Origin: Megaustenia siamemsis
Taxonomy: Eukaryota; Mollusca; Gastropoda; Stylommatophora; Ariophantidae
Assembly: GCA_032433765.1 (NCBI GenBank)
Contig: JAVIAB010000159.1
Location: forward strand, 59,114,043 to 59,178,042
Length of the DNA: 64,000 nucleotides
Direction: 5' to 3'
The notes beneath the pieces were generated by a model. It did no database searches. It had not been told where the DNA came from and saw only the letters and a program-made list of their open reading frames with translations. Below are positions 14,165 through 23,739 of this stretch, one piece after another; position 1 is the stretch's first letter, and each line of letters begins with the position of its first letter. Made by a program: the position numbers and the translations under genes.

Positions 14165-15059
14165 ATACATTTGTGCACTCCCATAAACTTCCTTTCTTTG
14201 GTAGTTTGATCATATAACCTTCTTTCCAGTCTTTGAGTATTTCATCCCTCTCCCAAATTTTATATAATAGATTATGTAACATCTTGTTAGAGGTGTTAAT
14301 ATCTGCTTTTATGGCTTCCGAAAGAATTTCATCTGGTCCTGTGGCTTTACCAAATTTAATAGTTTGATGGCTTTCATTATTTCTTCTTTGTTTGGTTTTC
14401 CACAGTTAACGTGTAACTCTTCTGCTGGTAGTATATCTGGAGGATTATTTGAGCCGGGTCTATTCAAAAGTTCTTCAAAGTGCTATTTCTATCTCTCCAT
14501 TTGTTCCCTTATATTACTAAGCAGATTTCCTTTCTTATCTTTAATAAAAGCACTGATCTGTTTGTATTTTCCACTTAATTTCTTTGTGCTGTTGTACAGT
14601 TCTTGTCATATTCCCTTTATTTGCTGCTTCCTCTGCTTCTTTAGCTAGTTCATCTATATATTTCCTCATATCCCTTTTAATGCATCTTCTCACTTCTTTG
14701 TTCACCTCTGTGTAAGCTTCTTGTGCATTGGCTTTATTACTTCTCGTTTTGCTTTTATTTATGTCTGCTTTATTGTTCTTTCTTGTTCTTTCTTTCTTTA
14801 CTTGTATCCAGGGTCTCTGCAGTTATCCATGCCTTATTCTGACGTCATCTTTTCCCAGTTTTTCTTAGCATGTATCTTTCCATATATCCCTTACCTGTTT
14901 TCAATGATCTTCTATATTTATTGTATTTTCTAGTTGTTGGAGACGTGGTATTTGTTTGCTATTGTGACTGCGAATTTATCTTAAATTCCTTGTTCTTTAA
15001 GAAACCCTACATTGAAATACTTTCTACCCTTATTCGTTGTAGTATATCATTTTAGTTTA

Positions 15060-15815
15060 ATTTTAAGTTTGGCTATCAGAAGATGATGATCTGAATCTAC
15101 ATCTGCCTCTCTATATACTTTTACATCCTGTAAGGATGACTTAAACCTATTACTAATACATATGTGATCAATTTGAACAATTTTCAGTTCTATGATATGG
15201 TTACACACATGTAGCTTTATATATTCATTTATGTTGGAATATTGTTCCTCCTAGGCTCATTTGATTAAGGGCACAGTAATTCACACATATCTCTCCATTC
15301 TCGTTTATATCTCCGAGTCCATGTTTTCCCATAATCTCTTTGAAGTCTCTGTTGTCTGATCCCACTTTTGCATTTATTTCTTCCATCAAGATTATAATAT
15401 CGTTGGCTCGTCTTTCATCCATCTGACATTGTAACTGTTTATATAATTCATCTTTAACTAACTCATCCTTATCATTGGTTGGTGCATAGCATTGGATAAT
15501 GTGTAATTTTTTTGTTTTTGTTTTTGGTTGTTTTAAATGTTGCTCTCATTAGTCTTGGCCGTACTGTTTCGCATTCTATTAGTGTCTTCTGTGCATTCCT
15601 TAATAACATTATAGCTACCCCTTCAATATATTGTGCTCCAGGTCCCTGGTGTCCTGATGATAACATAATCTCTCCTGTATTTAGTTTTAATCTTTCCGTA
15701 CCTAGCCATCTTGTTTCAAACATTCCCAGAATATATATTTTGTAATTTCACATTTATGCTGCTACCTGTGCAGCTTTTCCTTGTTCATTTAGAGTACGTA
15801 TATTCCAGGTCACAA
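15060..15815 (-). pseudogene. RTE endonuclease domain (APE-like), degenerate
   Basis: The minus-strand translation gives the N-terminal endonuclease of an RTE-type LINE, which nicks target DNA for target-primed reverse transcription. Landmarks in order are VTWNIRTLNEQGK at about 15813-15775, a segment with RWLGT and HQGPGAQYIEGVAI at 15720-15610, NAKVG with HGLGDINENGE at 15375-15290, GGTIFQHK near 15230, QIDHICI near 15170, and the C-terminal SDHHLL at 15094-15077. The usual GDFN motif reads EEIN here (near 15385), so its conserved aspartate is replaced. Together with frameshifts between blocks this means the copy is inactive. Length from first to last motif is about 245 codons, normal for this domain. 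Confidence 0.88.
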
Positions 15816-16645
15816 TTCTGGAGGATTTCCTGATAGACAAAAGTGAGTAGGGAACACGGACTCTTTACGGCTTTCTCCGGCTTGCGTCATACGTCTCTTA
15901 GTCAAAGAGCTTTTATCTTTCCTGGATGGCGGATTTACTTTTATTCTTTTTTTTTAATTGTCCATGTTTGTGGATTTTTTTCGGCTTACTTTTATACAGT
16001 ATGGGATAACCAGTCTCATGCCCAACCCTCCTTTCTCGCCTCTTACAAACATGCCTGGTAGGGTACAGCGCTGCTAGTCTATACTCCCCTTTTGGCCCGG
16101 CAGCGCCGCACGGGCGAACAGATACCATACTTCTATTAAAACATGTATTCCTTGTTCAAACAAACGTACTGATTTCTCCATTAGTTCTGCGTGCATTTAC
16201 TATTGTCAACGTTTTCAATAAAGTATATTTGTGTCGTGAGAAACAATTGAGGAGAAACGTTATTGAAAGTGTGTCATAAAATAGAATTAGTGGAGCATAG
16301 GAGCAAGTGAACTGAACTGGTAAAATCAGTCCACAACCGGAGCAAATATTGATATTGTGTTGATGATCTGTAATTAAAGAGATAAAATAGAAACTTATCT
16401 ATCTAAATCTATCTGAGAGGTGGAATTCATATTTCTTAGATCTGGAAAGTTTTCGGAAAATTCAGGGCAAAATATAACATGTTATCAAGTATTTAGAAGA
16501 CGGGAGCTCAAGAACGACAAATGATATAACCCACGACACCTTTTAGGTATCAGTGAAAGAGAAAAGAAGAAAGAAGATTTGTGTTTCAACCATGTAGAAA
16601 GAAATCATGTGGCAAAATATTCCCCGAATCCATATCTAAATATGG
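15816..16645. other. LINE 5' leader followed by unassigned spacer
   Basis: From 15816 to about 16135 the minus strand continues upstream of the endonuclease. It includes a GC-rich patch near 16095-16120 (CGGCAGCGCCGCACGGGCG) that stands out from the AT-rich surroundings and could belong to the element's 5' untranslated region. A 71-codon open frame lies there (16128-15913), rich in Arg and Lys, with no motif I recognise. From 16136 to 16645 I see no recognisable gene, repeat or RNA. Confidence 0.4.
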
Positions 16646-16903
16646 GAGCCGCGATAGCTTAGTAGTTAGTGAACTGGACTACAAAGGACAAGAGGTAGGG
16701 TTCGATCCCAACCGACGGCTCCGGGTTCACCCAGCCTTTAATTGGTACCGGATTTTTTTCTGGGAAAGTAAAGCGGCACAGGCGTAATACCGACCACATT
16801 ACTCCAAAAATCATATGCCGAAGGTCTGTAAAATGTATGGTCACTAACACCATATTTCCTATACGTCACTTGGCGTGACGGGGGTACTTTACTATTTTTT
16901 TTT
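16646..16903 (+). mobile_element. tRNA-derived SINE, copy 1
   Basis: The 5' end is tRNA-like. It begins GAGCCGC and has a box A-like TAGCTTAGTAGTTA at 16655-16668, a box B GGTTCGATCCC at 16699-16709, and CGGCTC following at about 16715-16720, which can pair with GAGCCG as an acceptor stem. A body of about 130 bases follows, with a pyrimidine-rich patch, then a 3' part with TGGCGTGACGGGGGTAC and a short T-run. Flanks ATATCTAAATA (from 16632) and ATATCGAAATA (from 16904) look like an imperfect target-site duplication. Two more copies of the family occur in this window. It has the internal Pol III promoter expected of a SINE. It is not a tRNA gene because the anticodon arm is not well formed and the transcript would continue well past the tRNA part. 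Confidence 0.88.
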
Positions 16904-17223
16904 ATATCGAAATAATTTGGAAAATTCTTCTTCTTATAATTTGTCTTCCTACTTAATCTGGTTGTCAGCGTCGATGGGGGATATAATTTGTATTCTTTTG
17001 CTTTTCTGGTAGCCTCTGTTGCTGTTATGTTCCCTAATATTTTAATATTACACCAATCCGTCCTTGTCGTGTTATACACTTGAATCATTGTTTCTCGCAA
17101 ACGTTTATTGAAGGCTTGTTGTGTTTGATCCTTCTGCCTTGTCACTTGGCCAAACAATTGTATACGTTGTTTCTTTATGTGTTCCTTTACGATTATTCTT
17201 AGCTGTTTTTCACAGTTCCTCAT
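16904..17223 (-). pseudogene. RTE reverse transcriptase C-terminal remnant
   Basis: The minus strand reads through a Lys/Arg-rich segment containing QRIQLFGQVTRQK, RLRETMIQV and DWCNIK. This corresponds to the region after the RT core in RTE/BovB elements, where an LFGH-(V/I)-M-R-R block is followed by a GR-rich block and a W-C motif. The open frame starts at 17223 and runs on into the SINE at 16903, which therefore interrupts or abuts the 3' end of this copy. Similarity is weaker than for the other RT fragments and the typical GRxRG cluster is eroded. I call it a remnant with moderate confidence. Confidence 0.55.
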
Positions 17224-17756
17224 TTCACGCTAAACAACCAACTTAAACAAGAAGCAGAGAGATTCATTGAAAAGGAGAAAAGATGTCAAATAAAAAGAAA
17301 TAAAAATAGCATTTCTAGGGACGCTGAGAACTCCATAGTCATCTATGACTGACGGAAGCTACAATTACATTTCTGATCGTATCTCTCAGACTGTTTCCTG
17401 TCATTCGTCAAACATACTTCAACTCGGTGATGCTTATTTTGTTTATTTAGCGTACTTGTATCTAGGGTCAATGTCTGACATTGGTGGTACGTTGCGATGA
17501 AGACTTTATTATTATAGAGTGCCCGTTTTCTCCTTTAACGTTATTTCCTTGTTGGATAATAGTGGTGATAGTTTTCCAATGATTTAACAAGCTCTGCTTC
17601 ATCTTAGATCTTTTTGCGTGGCTTGTGAATTGTCGTTTGTCACTAGATTTCCCTGGTATTTAGATTGTTATTATTATTAATGTTTATGCTAATTTTATGT
17701 TACTCTTTTGCGCTACTCCTGATTCCTGTCTAGTTGATCTTGATTATCATGTTGTA
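17224..17756. other. Unassigned spacer
   Basis: About 530 bases of AT-rich sequence with no long open frame. I see no motif, RNA or repeat unit that matches anything else in the window. Confidence 0.5.
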
Positions 17757-18260
17757 TTGAGTGCCTGTGATGTTACGTCTATATAAGAGTTCTTGTATGG
17801 CCGTCTATGTATCCATGCATTGAGTGCCTGTGATGTTTCGTCTATATAAGACTTCTTGTATGGCCCTCTATGTGTCCATTTATTGAGTGCCTGTGATGTT
17901 TCGTCTATATAAGAGTTCTTGTATGGCCGTCTATGTGTCCATTTATTGAGTGCCTGTGATGTTTCGTCTATATAAGAGTTCTTGTATGGCCGTCTATGTG
18001 TCCATTTATTGAGTGCCTGTGATGTTACGTCTATATAAGAGTTCTTGTATGACCGTCTATGTGTCCATGCATTGAGTGCCTGTGATGTTTCGTCTATATA
18101 AGACTTCTTGTATGGCCCTCTATGTGTCCATTTATTGAGTGCCTGTGATGTTTCGTCTATATAAGACTTCTTGTATGGCCCTCTATGTGTCCATTTATTG
18201 AGTGCCTGTGATGTTTCGTCTATATAAGAGTTCTTGTATGGCCGTCTATGTGTCCAGGCA
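17757..18260. repeat. 63-bp tandem repeat, 8 copies (21-codon period)
   Basis: Successive TTGAGTGCCTGTGATGTT starts at 17757, 17820, 17883, 17946, 18009, 18072, 18135 and 18198 give an exact 63-base period. A degenerate ninth start, TTGAGTTTCC, lies at 18261. Units differ at few sites: ATGTTACG/ATGTTTCG, GAGTTC/GACTTC, and CATGCA versus CATTTA at the end. Each unit includes a TCTATATAAGA block. Because 63 is a multiple of three, the minus strand stays open across all copies (18283-17747, 178 codons) with a 21-residue repeat containing YKNSYIDETSQALN. The open frame follows from the repeat period. There is no flanking domain, so I do not call it a gene. Confidence 0.93.
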
Positions 18261-18289
18261 TTGAGTTTCCCCATTGTCTGCAACTAAAA

Positions 18290-19010
18290 GCTCATTAATC
18301 TCCTGTCTCTGCTGGGGTGTCTACCTTATATATGTAGTCCATGTAGGTAATAAACAATAATGGAGATAGTACCCACTCCTGCCTTATTCCTGTTCTAACG
18401 TCAAAGTTATATGTGTAGCCAGTACTGTTCTAGCTTCGCAGCTGGTATTAATGTATAGGTATTTACATAGGCTGATTAGATGTTGGCTTACTCCGTATGT
18501 TGTTAGTATCTCCCACAGATGTTCTATGTTTACGAATGCTATATCTTTTTCTTTATATTTTTTTTATCTTTGTATGTGCATGTCTGTGTTAGTCACCTCT
18601 AGTGACTCGGGCAGATGGTGCTCGTAAACCTGGGAGGGCCGACCATCTGAGCAGAATCCCCCTACAGAAAAGATCATCTGTTGCCTTGCAGGAAGATTGG
18701 GGACAATCAAAGGCTAAGGAAAACAAACCTGAATAAAATGCTGGCTGAAATCGGATGCACTGGCGCAGAACACAGTGCAACGTTTTAACGGGTGTTCAAT
18801 CGGAGTGGATCTGGCAGACTCTAATTGTGATGTTCTGTCTGTGGGGGCGATCAACACACTTAACCTGACAGCTGAGTTCATGTGAGGGTCTAGAATCCTA
18901 CTCTGATTGAGCCCTGATCGCAGAGAGAGAGATATATATCTTTTTCTATGTAAATAATGCACTTGTTTTGATTATGTTTTGTCTTCTCTTCCAATAACTG
19001 CTTCATGGAT
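18290..19010 (-). pseudogene. RT palm relic (motifs A and B) split by a CAGA-tailed insertion
   Basis: Once the insertion at 18553-18934 is discounted, the minus strand reads as a reverse transcriptase palm. KCIIYIEKDIAFVN lies across the insertion site, in the position of the (F/Y)IDF-KAFD motif A. It is followed by LWEILTTYGVSQHLI near 18510-18480 and, after a frameshift near 18410, RTGIRQEWVLSPLLF near 18390-18350, corresponding to motif B (R-G-x-x-Q-G-x-x-L-S-P). The motif-A first aspartate position reads Glu and the Gly after Gln in motif B reads Glu, so it is inactive. It joins the 63-bp repeat on its left at about 18284. Confidence 0.75.
18553..18934 (+). mobile_element. CAGA-tailed retroelement insertion, copy 1 (13-bp TSD)
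   Basis: The 13-mer TATATCTTTTTCT occurs at 18540-18552 and at 18935-18947, immediately flanking this 382-bp segment. From 18578 it is closely similar to the element at 25133-25490: both begin GCATGTCTGTGTTAGTCACC, contain GGCTGAAATCGGATGCACTGG and end TGATCGCAGA followed by a short purine tail (GAGAGAGA here, CAGACAGA in copy 2). TSD plus simple tail indicate target-primed integration, with this copy representing a 3' end. The first 25 bases (18553-18577) are T-rich and not shared with copy 2. The family is not recognised: no box A/B and no convincing protein domain. Confidence 0.85.
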
Positions 19011-19189
19011 TGGGAAGCGACAAGGTTAATTCCCCCGCGGTTGACGCCCCTGGCAATAAAACCTAAGTGGTTTAAAGAGGTCGAAATGACAATGTCAAAC
19101 AGGCCTCAGTGTCATGCCAAATACCAGGGGAAAAAACCCAGCTAGTCAGCTGAAACAGAAATCTAATAGTTACATTATGAAATGGATGT
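19011..19189. other. Unassigned segment with an open plus-strand frame
   Basis: Between the RT relic and the SINE lie about 180 bases that match nothing else in the window. A plus-strand frame reads ATRLIPPRLTPLAIKPKWF and remains open for about 45 codons from 19015. No domain is recognised. It may be another retroelement piece. Confidence 0.3.
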
Positions 19190-19201
19190 TGGGTTGCACA
19201 T

Positions 19202-19465
19202 TAAAAAAAGTATGTAAAGTACCCCCGTCACGCCAAGTGGCGTATAGGGAAATATGGTGTTAGTGTCCCTATATTTTACAGACCGTCAGCAAATGATTGT
19301 TGCAGTAATGTGGTCGGTATTAAGCCTGTGGCGTTTTACTTTCCCAGAAAAAAAATCCGGTACCCATTTAAGGTTGGGTGAACCCGGAAGCCGTTGGTTG
19401 GGATCGAACCCTAACCCTTGTCCTTTGTAGTCCAGTTCACTAACCACTGAGCTATCGCGGCTCTC
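19202..19465 (-). mobile_element. tRNA-derived SINE, copy 2 (12-bp TSD)
   Basis: This is the same family as the SINE at 16646, in reverse orientation and full length (about 262 bases). The complement of GAGCCGCGATAGCTCAGTGG ends at 19463, box B (as GGGATCGAACCC) lies near 19400-19411, and the 3' end at 19202-19245 has an A-run (T-run in element sense) and CCCCCGTCACGCCAAGTGGCGT. The flanks TGGGTTGCACAT (19190-19201) and TGGGTTGTACAT (19466-19477) form a 12-bp target-site duplication with one mismatch. Box A here, TAGCTCAGTGGTTA, is closer to a canonical tRNA box A than in copy 1, so this may be nearer the source sequence. Confidence 0.93.
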
Positions 19466-19477
19466 TGGGTTGTACAT

Positions 19478-19730
19478 ATATTTGATATAAATAAGGGACA
19501 TCTGTTGATGAGCCTTGAACTCTGAAATATGATATTTTCATGGGTAAATTTCATACGACTAATCTGAGAGAGATGGCTGGTGTTTTTATTTTTCGTTTGA
19601 GTTATTTGCTAACAGTAGAAGTCAATGTTTCCCCTCATAGAGTTACTGAGTGAATTTTTCTTATCTTTCCGCTGTCCTTATATAGCAGATAATCTTTGAA
19701 TTTGCGCATTCAGTATTTGACCGTAACCGC
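19478..19730. other. Unassigned spacer
   Basis: About 250 bases with no recognisable coding segment, RNA or repeat before the LINE RNase H fragment. Confidence 0.4.
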
Positions 19731-19861
19731 GTAGATAAGAAAAGTGGAGGCGGGCTCTTTCCGCAGGCAATGGGTCGAGTCATTGCAGAAGTCAAAAGTA
19801 CGCAGTTTCACTTTTGTCTATCCCACTGAACTTGCGGGAGTACGGGGAAAAGCGTATTGCC
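19731..19861 (+). pseudogene. LINE RNase H fragment at the left edge of the CT-rich array
   Basis: The plus strand reads KVEAGSFRRQWVESLQKSK, then VRSFTFVYP and GVRG. This matches the part of a LINE RNase H domain that also occurs at 62530-62700 in this window, where KVEAGS is followed by FIYVPGHVG. In intact I-group elements this runs on to GNERADRLA. Here the equivalent codons are shortened (GVRGKAYCLSC) and pass directly into the 26-bp repeat. The first three catalytic acids of the domain are absent because the fragment starts too late. The long forward frame that continues into the array begins at a GTG in this fragment (19744), not an ATG. Confidence 0.78.
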
Positions 19862-22800
19862 TGTCCTGTATCTCTCGCCAGCTCAAGTCTCCTGTATCTC
19901 ACGCCTACTCGGCTTTCCTGTATCTCTCGCCTGCTCGTCTCTCATGTATCTCCCGACAGCTCAATACTCAAATATCTCTCTCCAGCTCGCCTCTCCTGTA
20001 TATATCGCATGCCCCCGTCTCCTGTATCTCTCGCCTGCTTATACTCCTGTATCTCTCACCAGCTCACCTCTTCTGTATCTTTTACCGGCTTACCTCTCCA
20101 GTATCCCTCGCTAGCTCACCTCCCCTGTATCTCTCGCTTGCTTACATCTCCTGTATCTCCCGCCAGCTCGACTCTCCTGTATCTCCCGTCTGCTCGTTTC
20201 TCCTGTATCTTTCGCCTGGTTACTACTCATGTATCTCTAGTCAGCGTACCTCTCTGATCTCTCCCCCGCTTATCTCTCCTGTATCTCTCGTCTGCTCGAC
20301 TCTCCTGTATCACTTGTTTGCTCGTCTCTCCTGTATCACTTTTTTGCTCGTCTCTCCTGTATCTGTCGCTAGCTCGTCACTCCTGTATCTCTCGTCTGCT
20401 CGACTCTCCTGTATCACTTGTTTGCTCGTCTCTCCTGTATCTCTCGTCTGCTCGACTCTCCTGTATTACTTGTTTGCTCGACTCTCCTGTATCACTTGTT
20501 TGCTCGACTCTCCTGTATCACTTGTTTGCTCGACTCTCATGTATCACTTGTCTGCTCGTCTCTCCTGTATCGGTCTTCTGCCCACGTCTCCTGTATCTCT
20601 CGTCTGCTCGTCTCTCCTGTATCACTTGTCTGCTCGACTCTCATGTATCACTTGTCTGCTCGTCTCTCCTGTATCGGTCTTCTGCCCACGTCTCCTGTAT
20701 CTCTCGTCTGCTCGACTCTCATGTATCACTTGTCTACTCGTCTCTCCTGTATCGGTCTTCTGCCCACGTCTCCTGTATCTCTCGTCAGCTCGCCTCTCCT
20801 GTATCACTTGTCTGCTCGACTCTCATGTATATGTCGTCAGCTCGCCTCACCTGTATCTCACACCAGCACACCTCTCTGTATCTCTCGTCTGCTTACCTCT
20901 CCTGTATCACTTGTCTACTCGCCTCACCTGTATCTCACACCAGCACACCTCTCTGTATCTCTCGTCTGCTTACCTCTCCTGTATCACGTGTCTACTCGCC
21001 ACACCTGTATCTCACACCAGCACACCTCTCTGTATCTCTCGTCTGCTTACCTCTCCTGTATCACTTGTCTACTCGCCTCACCTGTATCTCACGCCAGCTC
21101 ACCTCTCTGTATTTCTCGTCTGCTTACCTATCCTGTATCTCTAGCCAGATCGCCTCTCGAGTATCTCTCGCCAGTTCGACTCTCCTGTATCCCTCGCCTG
21201 CTAACCTCTCCTGTATCTCTCACCTGCTTGCCTCTCCCGTATCTCTCTCAATGTCACCTCTCCTGTAACTCTCGTCTGCTTACCTCTCCTGTAAACTAGC
21301 CAGAACGCCTCTCCTGTATCTCTCGTGTGCGCTCATTTACCGTATCTCTTGCATGGTCGGCTCTCCTGTATTTCTCGCATGCTTTCCTCTCCTGTATCTC
21401 TCGCCAGCTCGTCGCCTCTCCTGTATCTCTCGCATGCTCTCCTCTCCTGCATCTCTTGTCTTATTCCTCTCCTGCATTTCTCGCCAGCTCACTTCTCTTG
21501 TATCTATCGCCTGCTCAACCTCTTCTTTACCTCTCTCCAGCTTGCCTCTTCTATATCTCTCCCCTGCTCACGTCTGATGTATCTCTCGCATGTACGCCTC
21601 TGAATCTTGCTTACTAATCTTTATTTTATCTCTCGCTGGCTCATCTCTCACGTATCTCTCGCCTGCTCGCCTCTCCTGTATCTTTTGCCTGCTTACCACG
21701 CCTGTACCTCTCGCCAGCTCATCTCTCCTGTATCTCTCGTCTGCTTACCTCTCTTGTATCTCTCGCCTGTTCACCTCTCCTGTATCTCTCGCCTGTTCAC
21801 CTCTCCTGTATCTCTCGCCTGTTCACCTTTCCTGTATCTCTCGCCTGTTCACCTCTACTGTATCTCTCACCTGTTCACCACTCATGTATCTCTCGCCTGC
21901 TAGTCTCTCTTGTATCTCTCACCTGTTCACCTCTCCTGCATCTCTCGCCTGCTAGTCTCTCTTGTATCTCTCGCCTGTTCACCTCTACTGTATCGCTCGC
22001 CTGTTCACCACTCATGTATATCTCGTCTCCACGCCTCTGTCTCTCGCCTGCTAGTCTCTCTTGTATCTCTCGCCTGTTCACCTCTCCTGCATCTCTCATC
22101 TGCTCGCCTCTCATGTACCTATCGTTTACTCACCTCTCCAGTTTCACTCGCCAGCTTACCTCTTAATTATCTCCCCCTGCTTACCTCTCAATTATCTCCC
22201 CCTGCTTACCTCTCAATTATTTCCATCTGCTTACCTCTCAATTATCTCCACCTGCTTACCTCTCAATTATCTCCACCTGTTTACCTCTCAATTATCTCCA
22301 CCTGCTTACCTCTCAATTATCTCCCCCTGCTTACCTCTCAATTATCTCCACCTGCTTACCTCTTAATTATCTCCCCCTGCTTACCTCTCAATTATCTCCC
22401 CCTTCTTACCTCTCAATTATCTCCACCTGCTTACCTCTCAATTATCTCCCCCCTGCTTATATTCCCTGTATCTCAAGCTCGCTCGACTCTCCTGTATTTC
22501 ACGCCATCTCACCTCTACAGTACCTCAAGCCAGCTCACCTCTCTACTGTATCTCTAACCAGCTTACCTCACCAGTATTTCGCGCCTGCTTTTCTCACCTG
22601 TATCTCTCGCCAACACACCACTCCTATATCTATCGCTTGCGTACATCTCCTGTATCTTTACCATCTCGCATCTGATGTAACTCTCGTCTGGTCGATTCTC
22701 CTATATCTCTCACTTGCTTACCACTTCTGTATCTCTCGCCAGCTCACCTCTGATGTATCACTCGTCAGCTTACCTTTCCTGTATCTCTCGACAGCTGACC

Positions 22801-22895
22801 TCTCCTGCATATCTCGTCTGATAACGCCTCCTGCATCTCCCGGCAGCTCGCCTCTCCTGTATCTCTCGCTTGCTTACCTTTCATGTAACTGTATC
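19862..22895. repeat. CT-rich tandem array, 26-bp unit, open in three forward frames
   Basis: Units of about 26 bases follow the pattern TCTCCTGTATCTCTCGTCTG then CTCGAC. Successive TCTCCTG starts at 20301 and 20327 fix the period, and many units carry CACTTG in place of CTCTCG. Divergence is much higher than in the two large satellites. Because 26 is not a multiple of three and the consensus unit lacks stop codons in any frame, all three plus-strand frames stay open for long stretches (for example 19744-21144, 20318-21268 and 20418-21299). They give near-identical peptides rich in Leu, Ser, Cys, Tyr and Pro with a 26-residue period. This is a property of the unit and not evidence for a gene. 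Local sub-blocks are visible, such as repeats of GGTCTTCTGCCCACG at 20570-20770 and CACACCAGCACACC at 20860-21030. Confidence 0.92.
22160..22455. repeat. 25-bp sub-array within the CT-rich array
   Basis: About twelve units with pattern TCTCAATTATCTCC, (A/C)CCTG, CTTACC recur every 25 bases (for example starts at 22211, 22236 and 22261). They form a more homogeneous island inside the divergent 26-bp array. The shift from 26 to 25 bases and the higher identity suggest a later local expansion of one variant unit. Confidence 0.88.
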
Positions 22896-23720
22896 TCTCG
22901 CATTCAGTCGCACCCGATTTCTTTGGTAGGGCTATGAATATTGATTTGAGCAGGTCGTCTGGTATATATCCGCTGTTGTAAATATCATTCAATATTGTTG
23001 TTATTATTTCTATTCCAAAATCACCCATGGCTTCAATCTCTTCTTTAATTATATTATCCGGTCCAGGGGCTTTTCCCGCTTTCATATTGCGAAGGCCTCT
23101 TCCACTTCTTCTTTGAGTATTTCTGGTCCTTCTCCATTATGCTTAATATTTACTTCTGTTCGTTCATCATTATAAAGATCTTTAATGTATTATGTCCATC
23201 GTTCCCTTATGCTTTCTTGATCAATGAACAGTTCTCCTTCCTTTGATATTAAACAATCAGTTTTTTATTGCGTTTTTCTTTCTGTTAATTCTTCAATGTG
23301 TTTGTATATAGCTTTAGCATCTCCTTTTTGTTTCATTTCAATCTCTTTGCATCTCTCTTTTAGCCATGCTTCTTTTGCTTCATTGCATTTTATTACAATT
23401 TCTTTATTTAATCTCTTATACTCATCTTGATTTTCTTTATTTCTTCTTCTTGTATCCATTAGCTGCAAAATGTCATATGTCATCCAATTCTTTCTTGAAT
23501 TTCTCCTCACTGGTGGGTGCTATGAACTCTTTTGATGTTTGTTGCATTGACTCTTTTTTCATTTCCCACTGTTCATCAATGCTTTGCATCTTATCTATTG
23601 CATTGTACCGGTTCTGAATTGTGATTTTATATTTGTCTTGCAGCTTCTTGCTTGATTTGAGTAAATCTAAATTTAACTTGATATTAACTGAGGCTTGTTT
23701 TGTTGTTTTTAATTTTAATA
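22896..23720 (-). pseudogene. RTE LINE fragment: linker and start of reverse transcriptase
   Basis: On the minus strand from about 23720 the linker reads ASVNIKLNLDLLKSSKKL, then YNAIDKMQSIDEQW. After a frameshift near 23510 come WMTYDILQLMDTRR, EYKRLNKEIVIKCNEAKEAW and GDAKAIYKHI. The RT start follows with MKAGKAPGPDN near 23090-23060 and ALPKKSGATECE near 22930-22900. This is the normal order of the endonuclease-RT linker and first RT blocks in BovB/RTE-like elements. The fragment ends exactly where the CT-rich array starts, so RT motifs A-E are missing. At least two frameshifts make it a pseudogene. Confidence 0.85.
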
Positions 23721-23739
23721 CATATATGTTTTCTTTAAT

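Larger units (their letters stand above)
13931..16135 (-). mobile_element. RTE-like LINE relic (5' leader, endonuclease, linker, RT start), truncated
   Basis: Read on the minus strand this is the 5' part of a non-LTR retrotransposon. It has a leader (about 16135-15820), an endonuclease segment (15815-15060), a linker, and the beginning of reverse transcriptase (about 14400-13931). The RT start is recognisable from a GKATGPDE block near 14340, a KKGSLWEC block near 14190, and a degenerate version of the N(Y/W)RGI block next to 13950. The element ends abruptly at the satellite junction, so the RT catalytic core is missing. Frameshifts and stops break the frame, for example just before GKATGPDE. 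A younger 189-bp element sits inside it at 13976-14164. The order and motifs match endonuclease-reverse transcriptases of the RTE clade. The exact family cannot be named without a search. Confidence 0.85.

Noticed and set aside
14364..15055. Forward hydrophobic frames (for example 14364-14648 and 14721-14933) as membrane proteins
   Set aside because: They are antisense shadows of the minus-strand RTE linker.
16646..16720. Functional tRNA gene
   Set aside because: Box A and box B are present, but the anticodon arm is poor and the unit is the head of a dispersed 260-bp SINE with TSDs; the same applies to the heads at 19463 and 61440.
17747..18283. 178-codon frame as a repeat-protein gene
   Set aside because: The frame is explained by the 63-base period; no signal, domain or non-repeat coding extension is seen. 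It is kept only as a finding to test.
19744..21144. 466-codon forward frame as a protein gene
   Set aside because: It starts at GTG, begins inside a LINE RNase H fragment, and is open only because the 26-bp unit lacks stops in every frame; two other frames give the same peptide repeat.
23224..23617. Forward Ser/Leu-rich frames
   Set aside because: They are antisense to the RTE linker fragment at 22896-23720.
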